A stretch of 64,000 nt of DNA, taken from assembly GCA_014529385.2 (NCBI GenBank), contig CM043944.1:55597768-55661767 (forward strand), given 5' to 3'. This DNA comes from Adiantum capillus-veneris. Taxonomy: Eukaryota > Streptophyta > Polypodiopsida > Polypodiales > Pteridaceae. Numbering within the stretch: the first letter of the stretch is position 1; every line of letters starts with the position of its first letter. Both the position numbers and the translations under genes were made by a program. Below the pieces are notes generated by a model, which was given only the letters and a program-made list of their open reading frames with translations, had not been told where the DNA came from and did not search any database. Shown here piece after piece: positions 55,524 to 64,000 of the stretch.

Positions 55524-55959
55524 TTACTCTTGTATGTTTGCTTTCATGTCAGGACAACAAAAGTATGTTTCCATCCATTTTAGGGTAGACTGGATCCCTC
55601 TATGCCCTGCATAAGGAGGAGCAAGAGATTCAGACATTACTTTCTCACGTAGTGAGTTAGTAACACATAGTCTATTGCCATACATGAGATAACTATCTTG
55701 TCGGGTAAATGGTTCTTCCTTCTTCCCTAGTGCAAGGACTGAAATCACATCTCTAAAATCGGAATCGATAGCGTACTCATCTATCATAGAAGATAGATCA
55801 TTGTGAGTTGCTATGGATACCGCATTCACTCTCGGTCGTCTTGAGAGTGCATCGACCACTTGATTATGCTTGATTGCCAGCAATGTGAGCAATATGAAAA
55901 TGAAATTGCAAAAAGAAATTTTCCCACCTCATTTTTTTGTTGGAGAGCTTGGTCTGCGT
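55524..55959 (-). pseudogene. RNase H end and integrase zinc region of element E, cut by element D
   Basis: Translation from 55959 downward gives TKLSNKKMRWENFF and QFHFHIAHIAGNQA, the end of RNase H. After a shift, VVDALSRRPRVNAV follows, the hallmark linker before integrase. The zinc domain holds PYAGHRG and ends near 55500 at VVCQKAK, where one Cys is missing. The sequence upstream of this point is separated by element D and must lie beyond position 64000. Confidence 0.82.
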
Positions 55960-57639
55960 TGGTGCAGCCAAAGTTCGTCCATGCCAGGAAGGGTGACAAG
56001 CAATGCTATGGATGCAGATAGGTGCATGGTAAAGAGCTAAAGCCAATGTGAGAGACTTGGGCATGATAATGGCAACAAAAATGTATGCTCAAAGTGTTTT
56101 TTTAGGCCAAGGTGCCTTCAAATTGGGATAATTGGGATGGTAGACCAAAGTGTCCAAAATGTAGAGAATGTGCCTTGGAATGTAGGGTTCAAAATAATCT
56201 TGAGGCCTGTCCAGACGGCTCGTCAAACGGAGCCCCGATGTGAAAGATATCAAAGTTCCAATTTAGAAGCCTTTGCAGATCCCCGACGAGCAGGGCAGAT
56301 GGGGACAAATGGCTAGAGTTGTTGTCAGCATATAGGCATCTGAAGCTTGATTTGTGGGGCATGCCAGACTTTTTGGATTGCTGATCAGAGTCTGAATGGG
56401 AAAGTTACGGCCATGTGAAAAGTTGTAGGGGGGCAGTTGTGTGCCCGCGGCGTCATATTGGAAAACATGCCATCTGGTAGTTTTCTGGGCCTCGTTGGAG
56501 TTCTTGGGGGTAGTTCTTACCATGTGGGTTTATCAGGAATCAATGGCTCCCTAATCGGGTTCCTCGACGAAAAGTTATAAAAAGACGAGGTTCGGGGCAT
56601 CTTCTCGGAGTAAGGTGCTAAATGCTTTTTTGCCAACTTTGGGGGCTTGGGATTGCGGGACCGAGAAACCTAAGATACAGCAAAGGAAGCACAAGGGAAA
56701 AATCAACGACGGGGATGTCCACTCGAATTTTGTCGTTTAGTGTTTCGATCCCCGGGTGCAGGCTCCAGGTGTTTGAAGTAAAAGGGAAATTGGTCGGGTG
56801 GTGCATGTGACTCTTCCCCTAATCCTTTTAAGGAAAAAAAGAAAAGAGAGAGAGAGAGAGGGCGTTGTCTAAGTAAAGGAGAATAAGAAAAGAAAAGAAG
56901 AGGAAGGAAGAAAGGGAAAGAAGGGAAAGGAGAAGGGGAAAGAGAAGAAAGGAAGGAGAAGGAGGAGAAAAAAAAGGGTGAAGGTGTTCTTTCTCGAGCA
57001 AGGGGGTGAAGGCAAAAGAAGAAAAGGCTTCGGCTTCGATTGAGAGGAAGGGGCAAGTTCAAAGAGGTTTTTTGTCTTGGCTCGAAAGATGGAAGCTCGA
57101 ATGGAGCTTGTGCAAGTGTGTAACCGTAGCAAAAGCGAGAGGAGGGAGACTGCACCATAGCGATCGCATCAATGAGGGTTGTTGAAGTCTGTCTCTTTGT
57201 GCTCGTCGAGCTCGTGCCGATTGGGTCACTTGTACTTGGCTATCTGGAATACAATAAAAGAAATCATTGTCTGCTTACTGGCATGTTTTCCCCTTTCCCC
57301 CTCTCTGCTCTACTGCTCTTGTGCATGTGTCCAGGGTGTCGAGTGTGTGTGTAGGCAAGTGTGCCCCCATCAAACCGGCGGTATCTTGTGGCAAAGAGAG
57401 AGAAAGAGACTTTGGGTGTGTCTAGGAAGATGCAAAATGTATCATGCGCTGCGTATGTGTTCGACCATGAGATCAAATATAGTGTGATTGACTCAAGAGG
57501 TATGCAGGCGGTGGTCTTCTAGCAGGAAAGAGGATTTTGAAGGTGAATCCCAGTGGATTGGGGTGTTGCGTTTACCATGAGTTGTAGTGTGTCAAGTTGT
57601 TTGTGTTCTGGGTGCGTACCCCCTGAATCACCGTATCCA
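55960..57639 (+). repeat. 5' LTR of element D
   Basis: Matches 62992-64000 closely. It has a TATA box (TTATAAAAAG, 56575-56584), a short (GA)n run near 56846-56860, a purine-rich stretch to 57000 and AATAAA at 57253-57258, which would end R. The right end is taken as ...TATCCA at 57639, a few bases before the primer site; this could be off by several bases. Confidence 0.85.
56575..56584 (+). promoter_or_regulatory. TATA box of element D 5' LTR
   Basis: TTATAAAAAG, followed by GACGAGG. An identical motif lies at 63606-63615 in the 3' LTR. R would run from about 56610 to shortly after AATAAA at 57253. Confidence 0.75.
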
Positions 57640-57644
57640 TCTTC

Positions 57645-57660
57645 TGGTGCCCCACGGAGG
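57645..57660 (+). other. Primer binding site of element D
   Basis: TGGTGCCCCACGGAGG is close to the sites of A, C and H, with one C fewer. A GTAAGG splice-donor-like site follows at 57711 and an acceptor-like TTTTTACAG at 57750; the gap of 40 bases is too short for a normal plant intron. Confidence 0.75.
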
Positions 57661-57710
57661 AGCATGCTGATTGCTCCCATCGGTGAAGGAAAATACACAT
57701 TTCCGTATAG

Positions 57711-58267
57711 GTAAGGATTGCATCCCGAAGCTATGGTCCGATTTTTACAGGTGAAGATAATCCATTTGAATGGCTTGCAGATTTTGAATTGTACATGTTG
57801 TCTTTGCAAATGCCTAATGAGGACAGCAAGATGCAAACCTTCCCATTGGTCATACACAAAAAGGCCAAACTGTGGTTGGAAGCTTTGGAGATTGAGCCGA
57901 GACAGCCTCTACGGGCAAGATTTTTGCATGATTTCATAAGGAAGTTTCTCCAGTTGAGATGGATGCGAGGCTAAAGGCTCTAAAGCAGGATGTAGGTGAG
58001 GAATTTAGTTTGTTTCTGGATCGTTTTGAAGCATGTTGGGCAAAGTTAGCAGCGGGTATGCAGCTAGCCAATGGTGAGTACTTCAAATTGGATAAGTTTA
58101 TGGCATGCTTACATCCAAAGGTGAGAGAGAAAATGGACTTTGAAAGCCCAAAGAACTACAATGGGGCAGTGGTAATTGCAAGGTCAAAAAGTAGACAAAA
58201 TAAAAAAAAGATAGAACAAGGAGTGGCAGGTTATGAAGCAACGGCACCTATTCAACCACAAAGCCCT
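57711..58267 (+). pseudogene. gag: gag of element D
   Basis: The frame from 57711 gives IFTGEDNPFEWLADFELYML, then the core LPLVIHKKAKLWLEAL-like region to 57955. There a one-base shift moves to the frame of 57959-58270: MDARLKALKQDVGEEFSLFL, then FMACLHPKVREKM. A zinc knuckle near 58440 (CYNCGEEGN) has lost its His and following pattern. No clear ATG was found for the first part. Confidence 0.75.
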
Positions 58268-58586
58268 TGAGAGTCAACTTAGGAGAAAAATCAAGGGAAT
58301 AGGGCTACGGCTGCTATTCCACAACAATGGATACGTATGGTTCAGGATTTATTGGAGCATATGCAAGAGCTGATATTGAGCATAATGGATAGGGGACAGC
58401 CGAGAGGATCAAGGGGCAGGGCAGGGCCTCTACCTTGAAGGTGCTACAATTGCGGTGAAGAAGGGAATTAATGCACCCGACTGTCCCCATCCGGTGACGG
58501 AAAGAGGTGGTATCTACCCATTGTTTGGTAGAGGGAGAGGCCAAGCATAGTTTAATGGCCCGAGGGAGCACGCAATTGAAAATCTA

Positions 58587-59723
58587 GTGCCGCAAGCCCA
58601 AATGGATGGCGGTGAAGTCCCGAGGGTGAACATCATTGGGGTGGATAAACAGGATGTCGAAGTGTTGGCCAACAAAAGAGCTAGAGCTGAAAGGGAGATA
58701 GAAACTGAGCGGGAGACTAGAGCTCATAAAGGTAAAGAGAAAGTATACGAGGGGAAAAAGAAGCATGAAACTAGCAAGAAAAGAAGGCGTCGCTGGATTA
58801 AACAAACAGATTTCCAGCTTGGGTGCGTCCATCCAGAGTATGATCTCGTGAGTGATGTCCAAAGTCAAAGAGCTAATACTACTTTTGGACAGTTGTTGGC
58901 ATTGAACCCAACGTTGAGGCGATACTGGTTGACTAGCGTTAGCACTAGGCTACCAAGGGGTAAGGGCAATGTGCAAGCGGTGCAAAATATGGCACTCAAG
59001 GTAGGTAGCCCAACAGATGTTCTTCCTTTGGTGGATGTTGTCATCGAGAAAAGGATGCAAGTTCAAGCCTATATCGATGGTGGAGCACAGGTTTGCGTCA
59101 TGACGGAAGCTGCGATGAGGGAAACAGGGTTCAAGGCGGTAGCCAAGTCGAATGTGCACATGAGGATGGCTAACCATGCTAAATCTAGGTGTTTGGGAGT
59201 GGCCCAAGATGTGAGAGTGAAAGTGATGGGCATACAGTGCCTGGTCGACTTCTTTGTGATGAAAGCTGGGGATAACGCATATCCTATCATCTTGGGTAGG
59301 CCGTGGCTATTGGAAATAGGTGCCAAACAGGATTGGGAAAGCAAAGTGTTTACCTTACCTGATAAAGAAAAAGGAAGACAAGTGGTGTTGGATCTAAAGA
59401 CCAAGGAAAGCCATTTCCATCCTATGGGTGCGAGAGACGAAGGGGACACCACCAACTATGAGTACAAGACTGAAACAGCCTATGATGAGGGCTATACAGA
59501 TACAGAGGAAGAAGAAAGCGAGGATGATATGCTCAAGATTGATGTTGACTTGTTTGGGGTCACTGTGGAAGAACCTTGTGCAAAAGGGGGGGTGCAAGCA
59601 CATGTGCATGCCATGGGTACTGAAGAGGTGGTCAATATGCTAAGTGGAGACGACCAAGAAGGAGAAAGAAAGCTATGTCCAGTTGTGTGCATCTTTTCCA
59701 AACTTGTTTGCAAAGGAGTATAA
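58587..59723 (+). pseudogene. pro: Protease region of element D (378-codon open frame)
   Basis: The frame holds a basic linker (KGKEKVYEGKKKHETSKKRR), a WIKQTDFQLG segment also seen in A and C gag-pro, and an aspartic protease with YIDGGAQVCVMTE (about 59074). NHAKSRCLGVAQDVRVKVMG and ILGRPWLLEIGAKQDWE (59291) follow. It ends in an acidic tail and stops at 59723, before RT. In A and C the same frame continues into RT, so this stop or shift is a lesion. The protease core itself looks intact. Confidence 0.85.
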
Positions 59724-59739
59724 ATATTTGTGAGGAGCC

Positions 59740-60527
59740 AAGGGTGTTGAGCACAAAATAGCCCTCAAGGAAGGATACAAACCTAAGGTGCAGAAGCTAA
59801 GGAGATTGGGTGAAATTCAAAAGGAAGCCCTTTGGCAGGAGATCAATCAATTACTGAATGCAGGTATTATATACCCCGTAAAGGAATCAAAGTGGGTTTT
59901 GCTGGTGGTTATTACTCCTAGAAATAATGGAGATGACGGGGATGTGTCGATTATAAACCATTGAATTTTGTGACCAAGAGGAATCACTACCCATTGCCGT
60001 TTCAGGATGAGATTTTGAATCAAGTGGCTGGCCATGAGAGGTATTCCGTTATGGATGGTTTTTCAGGTTACTTTCAAATAGGGATTGCTCTTGAAGACCA
60101 ACTGACGACATTCATATCTCCATGGGGTTGCTTTGCCTATCGCAGAATGCCGTTTGGTTTGATGAATGCCTATGCCACCTTCCAAGACTGGATGAATAGG
60201 GCGTTTGGTCCCTATTTGGGTAGGTTCATTAGAGTTTTCATGGATGACATTGGATGTTATAGCTCAAGGTCATATCATTTGTCAAAGCTACGACTGTGTT
60301 TTCAGAGACTAGATGAAGAGGGAGGTCATTTGAACCCCAAGAAGTGCAGATTAGCACAACCTCGAGCATCATTGTTGGGCCATGAGGTGTCACAAAATGG
60401 TATTGAAGTGGATCCAAAAAAGGTCAAGGCTCTAGTCTTGATGGAGCCTCCTCCCAGTGCACAGGCTTTTGTGTCGTTCATGCACAGGCTGAAGTATTTG
60501 TCAAGGTTTTTTTGGATGTTGTCGTAG
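59740..60527 (+). pseudogene. Reverse transcriptase of element D
   Basis: The first part (59740-59960), KVQKLRRLGEIQKEAL and IIYPVKESKW, is in another frame. The main frame 59961-60527 starts NFVTKRNHYPLPFQDEIL and has both catalytic motifs, VMDGFSGYFQI and VFMDDIGCYS, plus GGHLNPKKC and HEVSQNGIEVDPKKV. It ends at a stop (60525). RT copies the RNA into DNA. The catalytic Asps are kept, unlike in element C. Confidence 0.85.
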
Positions 60528-61018
60528 TATGTATACCCCCTTCAAAAGAGGGCGCAACTGGTGCATGGTTTTAAACGAGATGAAGAGGCTCAAGTAGCTT
60601 TTGATAGGGTGAAGGAAATCCTTGTGTCAACTGCCTGCTGTGTGTCCTCCAAATCATGAAGATGATTTTTATGTTGCCATGATGGTAGGCATTGTAGTTA
60701 CTGGGGCAGTACTATTGCAAAAGGTGGGAAGAATCTATAAACCTATTTATTTTGAAAGTAGGGTGATAAGTCCTAGGGAGGCGACCTACACTGAAGCCAA
60801 ACAGTGGGGTTGGCCTTAGTTTTTGCATGCAGGAAGTTCAAGGTGTATCTCATCGTGCAAACGTTTTTTGTGCTAACGGGGCCAATAATTTATTGCCGGA
60901 GGTAGTGTTGCACTTGAAGCCAGGGAAGCGGATCATGAAGTGGGTGATAGAGCTACAAGAGTTTGAGTTTGAATTCAAAGTTGACCAACAAGTCGATCTC
61001 ACCTGGAAGATATTCTAG
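60528..61018 (+). pseudogene. First (degenerate) RNase H of element D
   Basis: Frames at 60622-60819 and 60827-61018 hold FYVAMMVGIVVTGAVLLQK, IYFESRV and ATYTEAK, then MKWVIELQEFEFEFKV. The first Asp expected in the DAS motif is absent (VAMMVG), and the TD motif is replaced (FCANGANN). The same two Asps are lost in A and C, so this domain decayed in the lineage, not only in this copy. Confidence 0.75.
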
Positions 61019-61035
61019 TTACAAAGGCGGTTGAT

Positions 61036-61493
61036 TTGCCAATCTATCCCAGGGTGGTGCGGGATGAAACCAAGGAGGAGACTGACATAGCGGAAGCTTT
61101 TACCATGTGGTTTGATGGAGCATATAGGAGGGTAATACAAAAGGCAGGTGGAGGTGTGGTGATACAAGATCCATGCAAGAGGGTGATCTTTTCAAAAGCC
61201 TACGACTTGGAGGATGTTCATACCAATCATGAGGCAGAGTATCTTACCCCCCATTTAGGTTTGAAACAGTGTGTCAAGTTTGGTATATCGAGGTTGGTGG
61301 TGAAAGGTGATGCACTGTTAGTCATCAAGCAGTTGTTGGGCCAATGGCAGGTGAAACAGGATTCATTAAAGCATTGCTTCTATGCCATCAAGAAGTTGAT
61401 GAAGTTTTTTGAGGAGGTTTAATTCAAGCATGTTAGAAGAGAGCAGAACCAAGAAGCGGATCAACTTGCAACAAGCAGCAAAGTACAAGCGTA
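61036..61493 (+). pseudogene. Archaeal-type RNase H of element D
   Basis: The frame 61036-61422 has MWFDGAYRR, NHEAEYL and VVKGDALLVIKQLLG. After a stop at 61420 comes REQNQEADQLA. All four acidic catalytic positions (D, E, D, D) are present. This second RNase H, placed between RNase H and integrase, is a hallmark of plant Tat elements and presumably replaced the first one. Confidence 0.8.
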
Positions 61494-61689
61494 GGTTGCA
61501 CGTATATATGTGGCCCCAGTCACCTATGTTGGTCGTGAGACCTTGAAAGAGATTGAAGACTTTTTGAATACTGGTCAGTGCTCAGAAATATTGTCAAAGC
61601 TATAAAGTGGAGGATAATACAAAAATCTGCAAGTTTACACTGGTAAGGGTGGATCTTATGACCTATGGACGGGATGAAGTGCTGCAAAG

Positions 61690-62824
61690 GGTACTTTATA
61701 AGGAGGAAATCAGTATGGTGCTGCAACAATATCATGAAGAAAGTGGGCATTAGGGTAAAGACTAGGTTTTGTTTTGAATCTTGAGAGCAAGTTTTTGGTG
61801 GCCGTCAATAGTACGTGATGTGCACTATTGGTGCAAAACCTGCCATGAATGTTAGACTATGGGTGAGAGGAGGCTGATAGCTGAATTGCAAGGATCTATC
61901 ATTGCCCAAGATGCTTTTGATAAGTGGGGCCTAGACGCCATTGGTCCACTCCCGAAGTCGGCAAGCGGGAAAAAATACATTGTAGTGGTGATTGACTACC
62001 TTACCAGGTGGGTCGAAGCCAAAGCTGTGAAGGAGGTAAATGCTCATGTGGTTGCTTTTGACAGCATCTGTTGTCGTTTTGGAGTGCCATGGGTGCTCAT
62101 GTCAGATAGAGGACATGGATTTAGGAGTAAAGTTATGAAGGCTTTGGTAGAGAAGCTGGCTATTCAACACCGGTTTTCTTCATCTTATCATCCTCAATGC
62201 AATGGTTTGATAGAAAGTGAAAATGGCCAAATCATTAAGATGCTGACAAAGTATGTTTACAAGCAAGAGGCAGAGTGGGAAGTGAATCTTAAAAAGTGTT
62301 TGTGGGCGTATAGGACATCCTACAAAGTGGCGACCAATTTTACCCCATTTGAATTGGTCTATGATAAAGAGGCAGTGTTGCCGGTGCATATGCAGTTAGG
62401 TGCTTTGAAGGGGATGTGGCGAGTCAATGCCACACAAAAAGGGATGCTACAAGATCAAATTGTAAGGCTCCAAACTTTGCAAATGAATAGGGAGCAGCCT
62501 GCAGATTATTATATAAACCAGTGGGAGAAGCGAGTTTCTAAGTTTAATCAAAGTTTGCCTGATAAAAGTATAGAAGAAGGTGATCTGGTGATGAAGTACG
62601 AAATGTATTTGGATGTTACTTTCCAAAAGAAGTTCAAGATGAAGTGGACGGGTCTGTACAAAGTACAGAAAGCTTTTCCAAACGGGATCTATGAATTAAT
62701 AAGGGCAAATGGCAAACCGCTTAGAAATAGGGTGAACGGGGTGCGGCTTAAGCTGTACTTCGACAGAGGTTTGGTGCCTGATGTAAACCACATTGTAGCC
62801 AGGGGGATTGGGAAACCCACTTGA
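61690..62824 (+). pseudogene. Integrase of element D
   Basis: The zinc domain (61690-61855, broken by stops) has QQYHEESGH and WCKTCHEC. The frame 61859-62824 (321 codons) covers the core, with WGLDAIGPLP, MSDRGHGF and NGLIESENGQI, so all three catalytic acidic residues are kept, then the C-terminal domain with MKWTGLYKVQKAFPNGIYEL. The annotated start is an in-frame ATG inside the original polyprotein, not a true start. It is the best preserved enzyme domain of D. Confidence 0.85.
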
Positions 62825-62991
62825 GGAAACTTGGAAGTAACAGATATACAGTGTTGTACATATTGCAAATACTGTACATATGGTTGTGCCTTTTTCCATA
62901 TTCTTGAGTGCCAATGAAGTGTTGCAGGTTTCAAGTTTTGTAAATATGCTTTTGGTTGAACATGAATGTTCAACTAGGGAGTCGGCAATGA

Positions 62992-63865
62992 TGGTGCAGC
63001 CAAAGTTAGTCCGTGCCAGGAAGGGTGACAAGCAATGCTATGGATGCAGACAAGTGCATGGTAAAGAGTTAAAGCCAATGTGGGAGACTTGGGCACGATA
63101 ATGGCAGCGAAAATGTATGCTCAAAGTGGTTTTTAAGGCCAAGGTGTCTTCAAATTGGGATAATTGGGATGGCAGACCAAAGTGTTCAAAATGTAGAGAA
63201 TGTGCCTTGGAATGTAGGGTTCAAGATGCTCTTGAGGCCCATCCAGACGGCTTGTCAAACGGAGCCCCGATGTGAAAGATATCAAAGTTCCAATTTAGAA
63301 GCCTTTGCAGATCGCCGACGAGCAAGGCAGATGGGGACAGATGGTCAAAGTTGAAGTCAGCATATAGACATGTGAACTTGAATTGTGGGGCATGCCGGAC
63401 TTTTTGGATTGCTGATCAAAGTCCAAATGGGAAAGTTACAGCCATGTGAAAAGTTGCAGGGGGGCAGTTGTGTGCCCGCGAGGTCATATTGGAAAATGTG
63501 CCATGTGGTAGTTTTTTGGGCCTCGTTGGAGTTCTTGGGGGTAGTGCTTACCATGTGGGTTTATCAGTAATCAATGGCTCCTTAATCGGGGTTCTCGATG
63601 AAAAGTTATAAAAAGACGAGGTTCGGGGCACTCGCTCGAAGTAAGGTGCTAAATGCTTTTTTGCCAAATTTGGCGGCTTGGGATTGCGGGACCGAGAAAC
63701 CTAAGATACCGCAAGGGAAGCACAAGTCAAAAAGTAACGATGGTGATGTTCACTCGAATTTTGCCATTTGGTGTTCCGATCCCCGGGTGCCAAGCTCCAG
63801 GTGTTTGAAGTAAAAGGGAAATTGGTCGGGTGGCGCATGTGACTCTTCCCCTAATCCTTTTAAGG

Positions 63866-63941
<76 letters not shown>

Positions 63942-64000
63942 CTATCAAAGTAAAGGAGAAGAAGAAAAGAAAAGCAGAGGAAGGAAGAAAGGGAAAAAAT
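62992..64000 (+). repeat. 3' LTR of element D, partial
   Basis: Begins TGGTGCAGCC like the 5' LTR and covers about the first 1009 bases before the window ends. It differs from the 5' copy by scattered substitutions and a much longer (GA)n run (63869-63936). Confidence 0.9.
63869..63936. repeat. (AG)n microsatellite in element D 3' LTR
   Basis: About 34 AG units, against about 9 at the same place in the 5' LTR (56846-56862), so the repeat expanded or shrank after insertion. Confidence 0.97.

Larger units (their letters stand above)
55960..64000 (+). mobile_element. Element D: Tat-like Ty3/Gypsy retrotransposon, 3' LTR runs off the window
   Basis: 5' LTR 55960-57639 begins TGGTGCAGCC. The same LTR begins again at 62992 and runs past the window end. 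Between them are a primer site (57645), gag, protease, RT, degenerate RNase H, archaeal-type RNase H and integrase. It is inserted into pol of element E. It shares the domain order of A and C, but its sequence is distant and its LTR termini differ. Frameshifts break gag and pol. Confidence 0.92.

Noticed and set aside
56703-57158. 151-codon minus-strand ORF rich in Phe, Ser and Leu
   Set aside because: Antisense of the purine-rich region in the element D LTR; composition artefact.
57711-57750. A 40-base intron in the leader of element D
   Set aside because: Donor and acceptor motifs are present, but the length is below usual plant intron size; kept only as possible sites for other pairings.

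Overview
This window looks like repeat-dense nuclear DNA from a land plant. The evidence is a set of plant-type Ty3/Gypsy retrotransposons with 1.2-2.7 kb LTRs, plant-like TATA boxes in those LTRs, a Tat-lineage-like pol with two RNase H domains, a chromodomain-bearing chromovirus, long dinucleotide microsatellites and AT-rich spacers. The amount of nesting suggests a large genome, possibly a fern, lycophyte or gymnosperm, but species cannot be fixed from the sequence. I see no confident host gene, tRNA, rRNA, CRISPR array or bacterial-type feature.

Layout: (1) Element A, 1416-15011, plus strand: a complete but broken Tat-like element with both LTRs. A solo LTR of a sister subfamily (element B, 6688-9385) sits inside its pol. 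(2) 15012-18018: non-coding DNA with a degenerate ~284-bp repeat carrying a perfect palindrome, and one small coiled-coil-like ORF. (3) Element F, 18019-25637, minus strand: an old, heavily decayed Ty3/Gypsy element with a truncated 3' LTR. (4) 26170-28000: a compound microsatellite, a minus-strand gag fragment with a zinc knuckle, and a tandem repeat. (5) Element G, 28061-31151: a non-coding LTR element with an iMet-like primer site, a long internal inverted repeat and four loop-conserved repeats. (6) Element H, about 32829-35299 and 47505-48085: an old element split by element C. (7) Element C, 35300-47504, plus strand: a young insertion with near-identical LTRs, a 1235-codon pol ORF, and accessory ORFs between the primer site and gag. 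(8) 48086-52600: decayed gag-like sequence and unrecognised DNA. (9) Element E, minus strand: chromovirus remnant with 3' LTR below 53894 and integrase plus chromodomain at 54331-55959. (10) Element D, 55960 to beyond the window end: a Tat-like element inserted into the pol of E.

Elements A, B and C are one family. They share LTR termini, a conserved U5 region with a hairpin and a primer-site look-alike, and 4-bp target duplications that all read (C/G)TAC. A and C share coding sequence, but their U3 regions have diverged strongly. Both are disabled by point mutations and indels. The most novel content is upstream of gag: a pair of related ~70-residue ORFs in both A and C, and in C two further related ~150-residue ORFs with an F-box-like N-terminal motif, each entered through a splice-acceptor-like site. 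D and H belong to the same broad lineage with a similar primer site. E is a separate chromovirus. None of the elements appears able to move on its own now.
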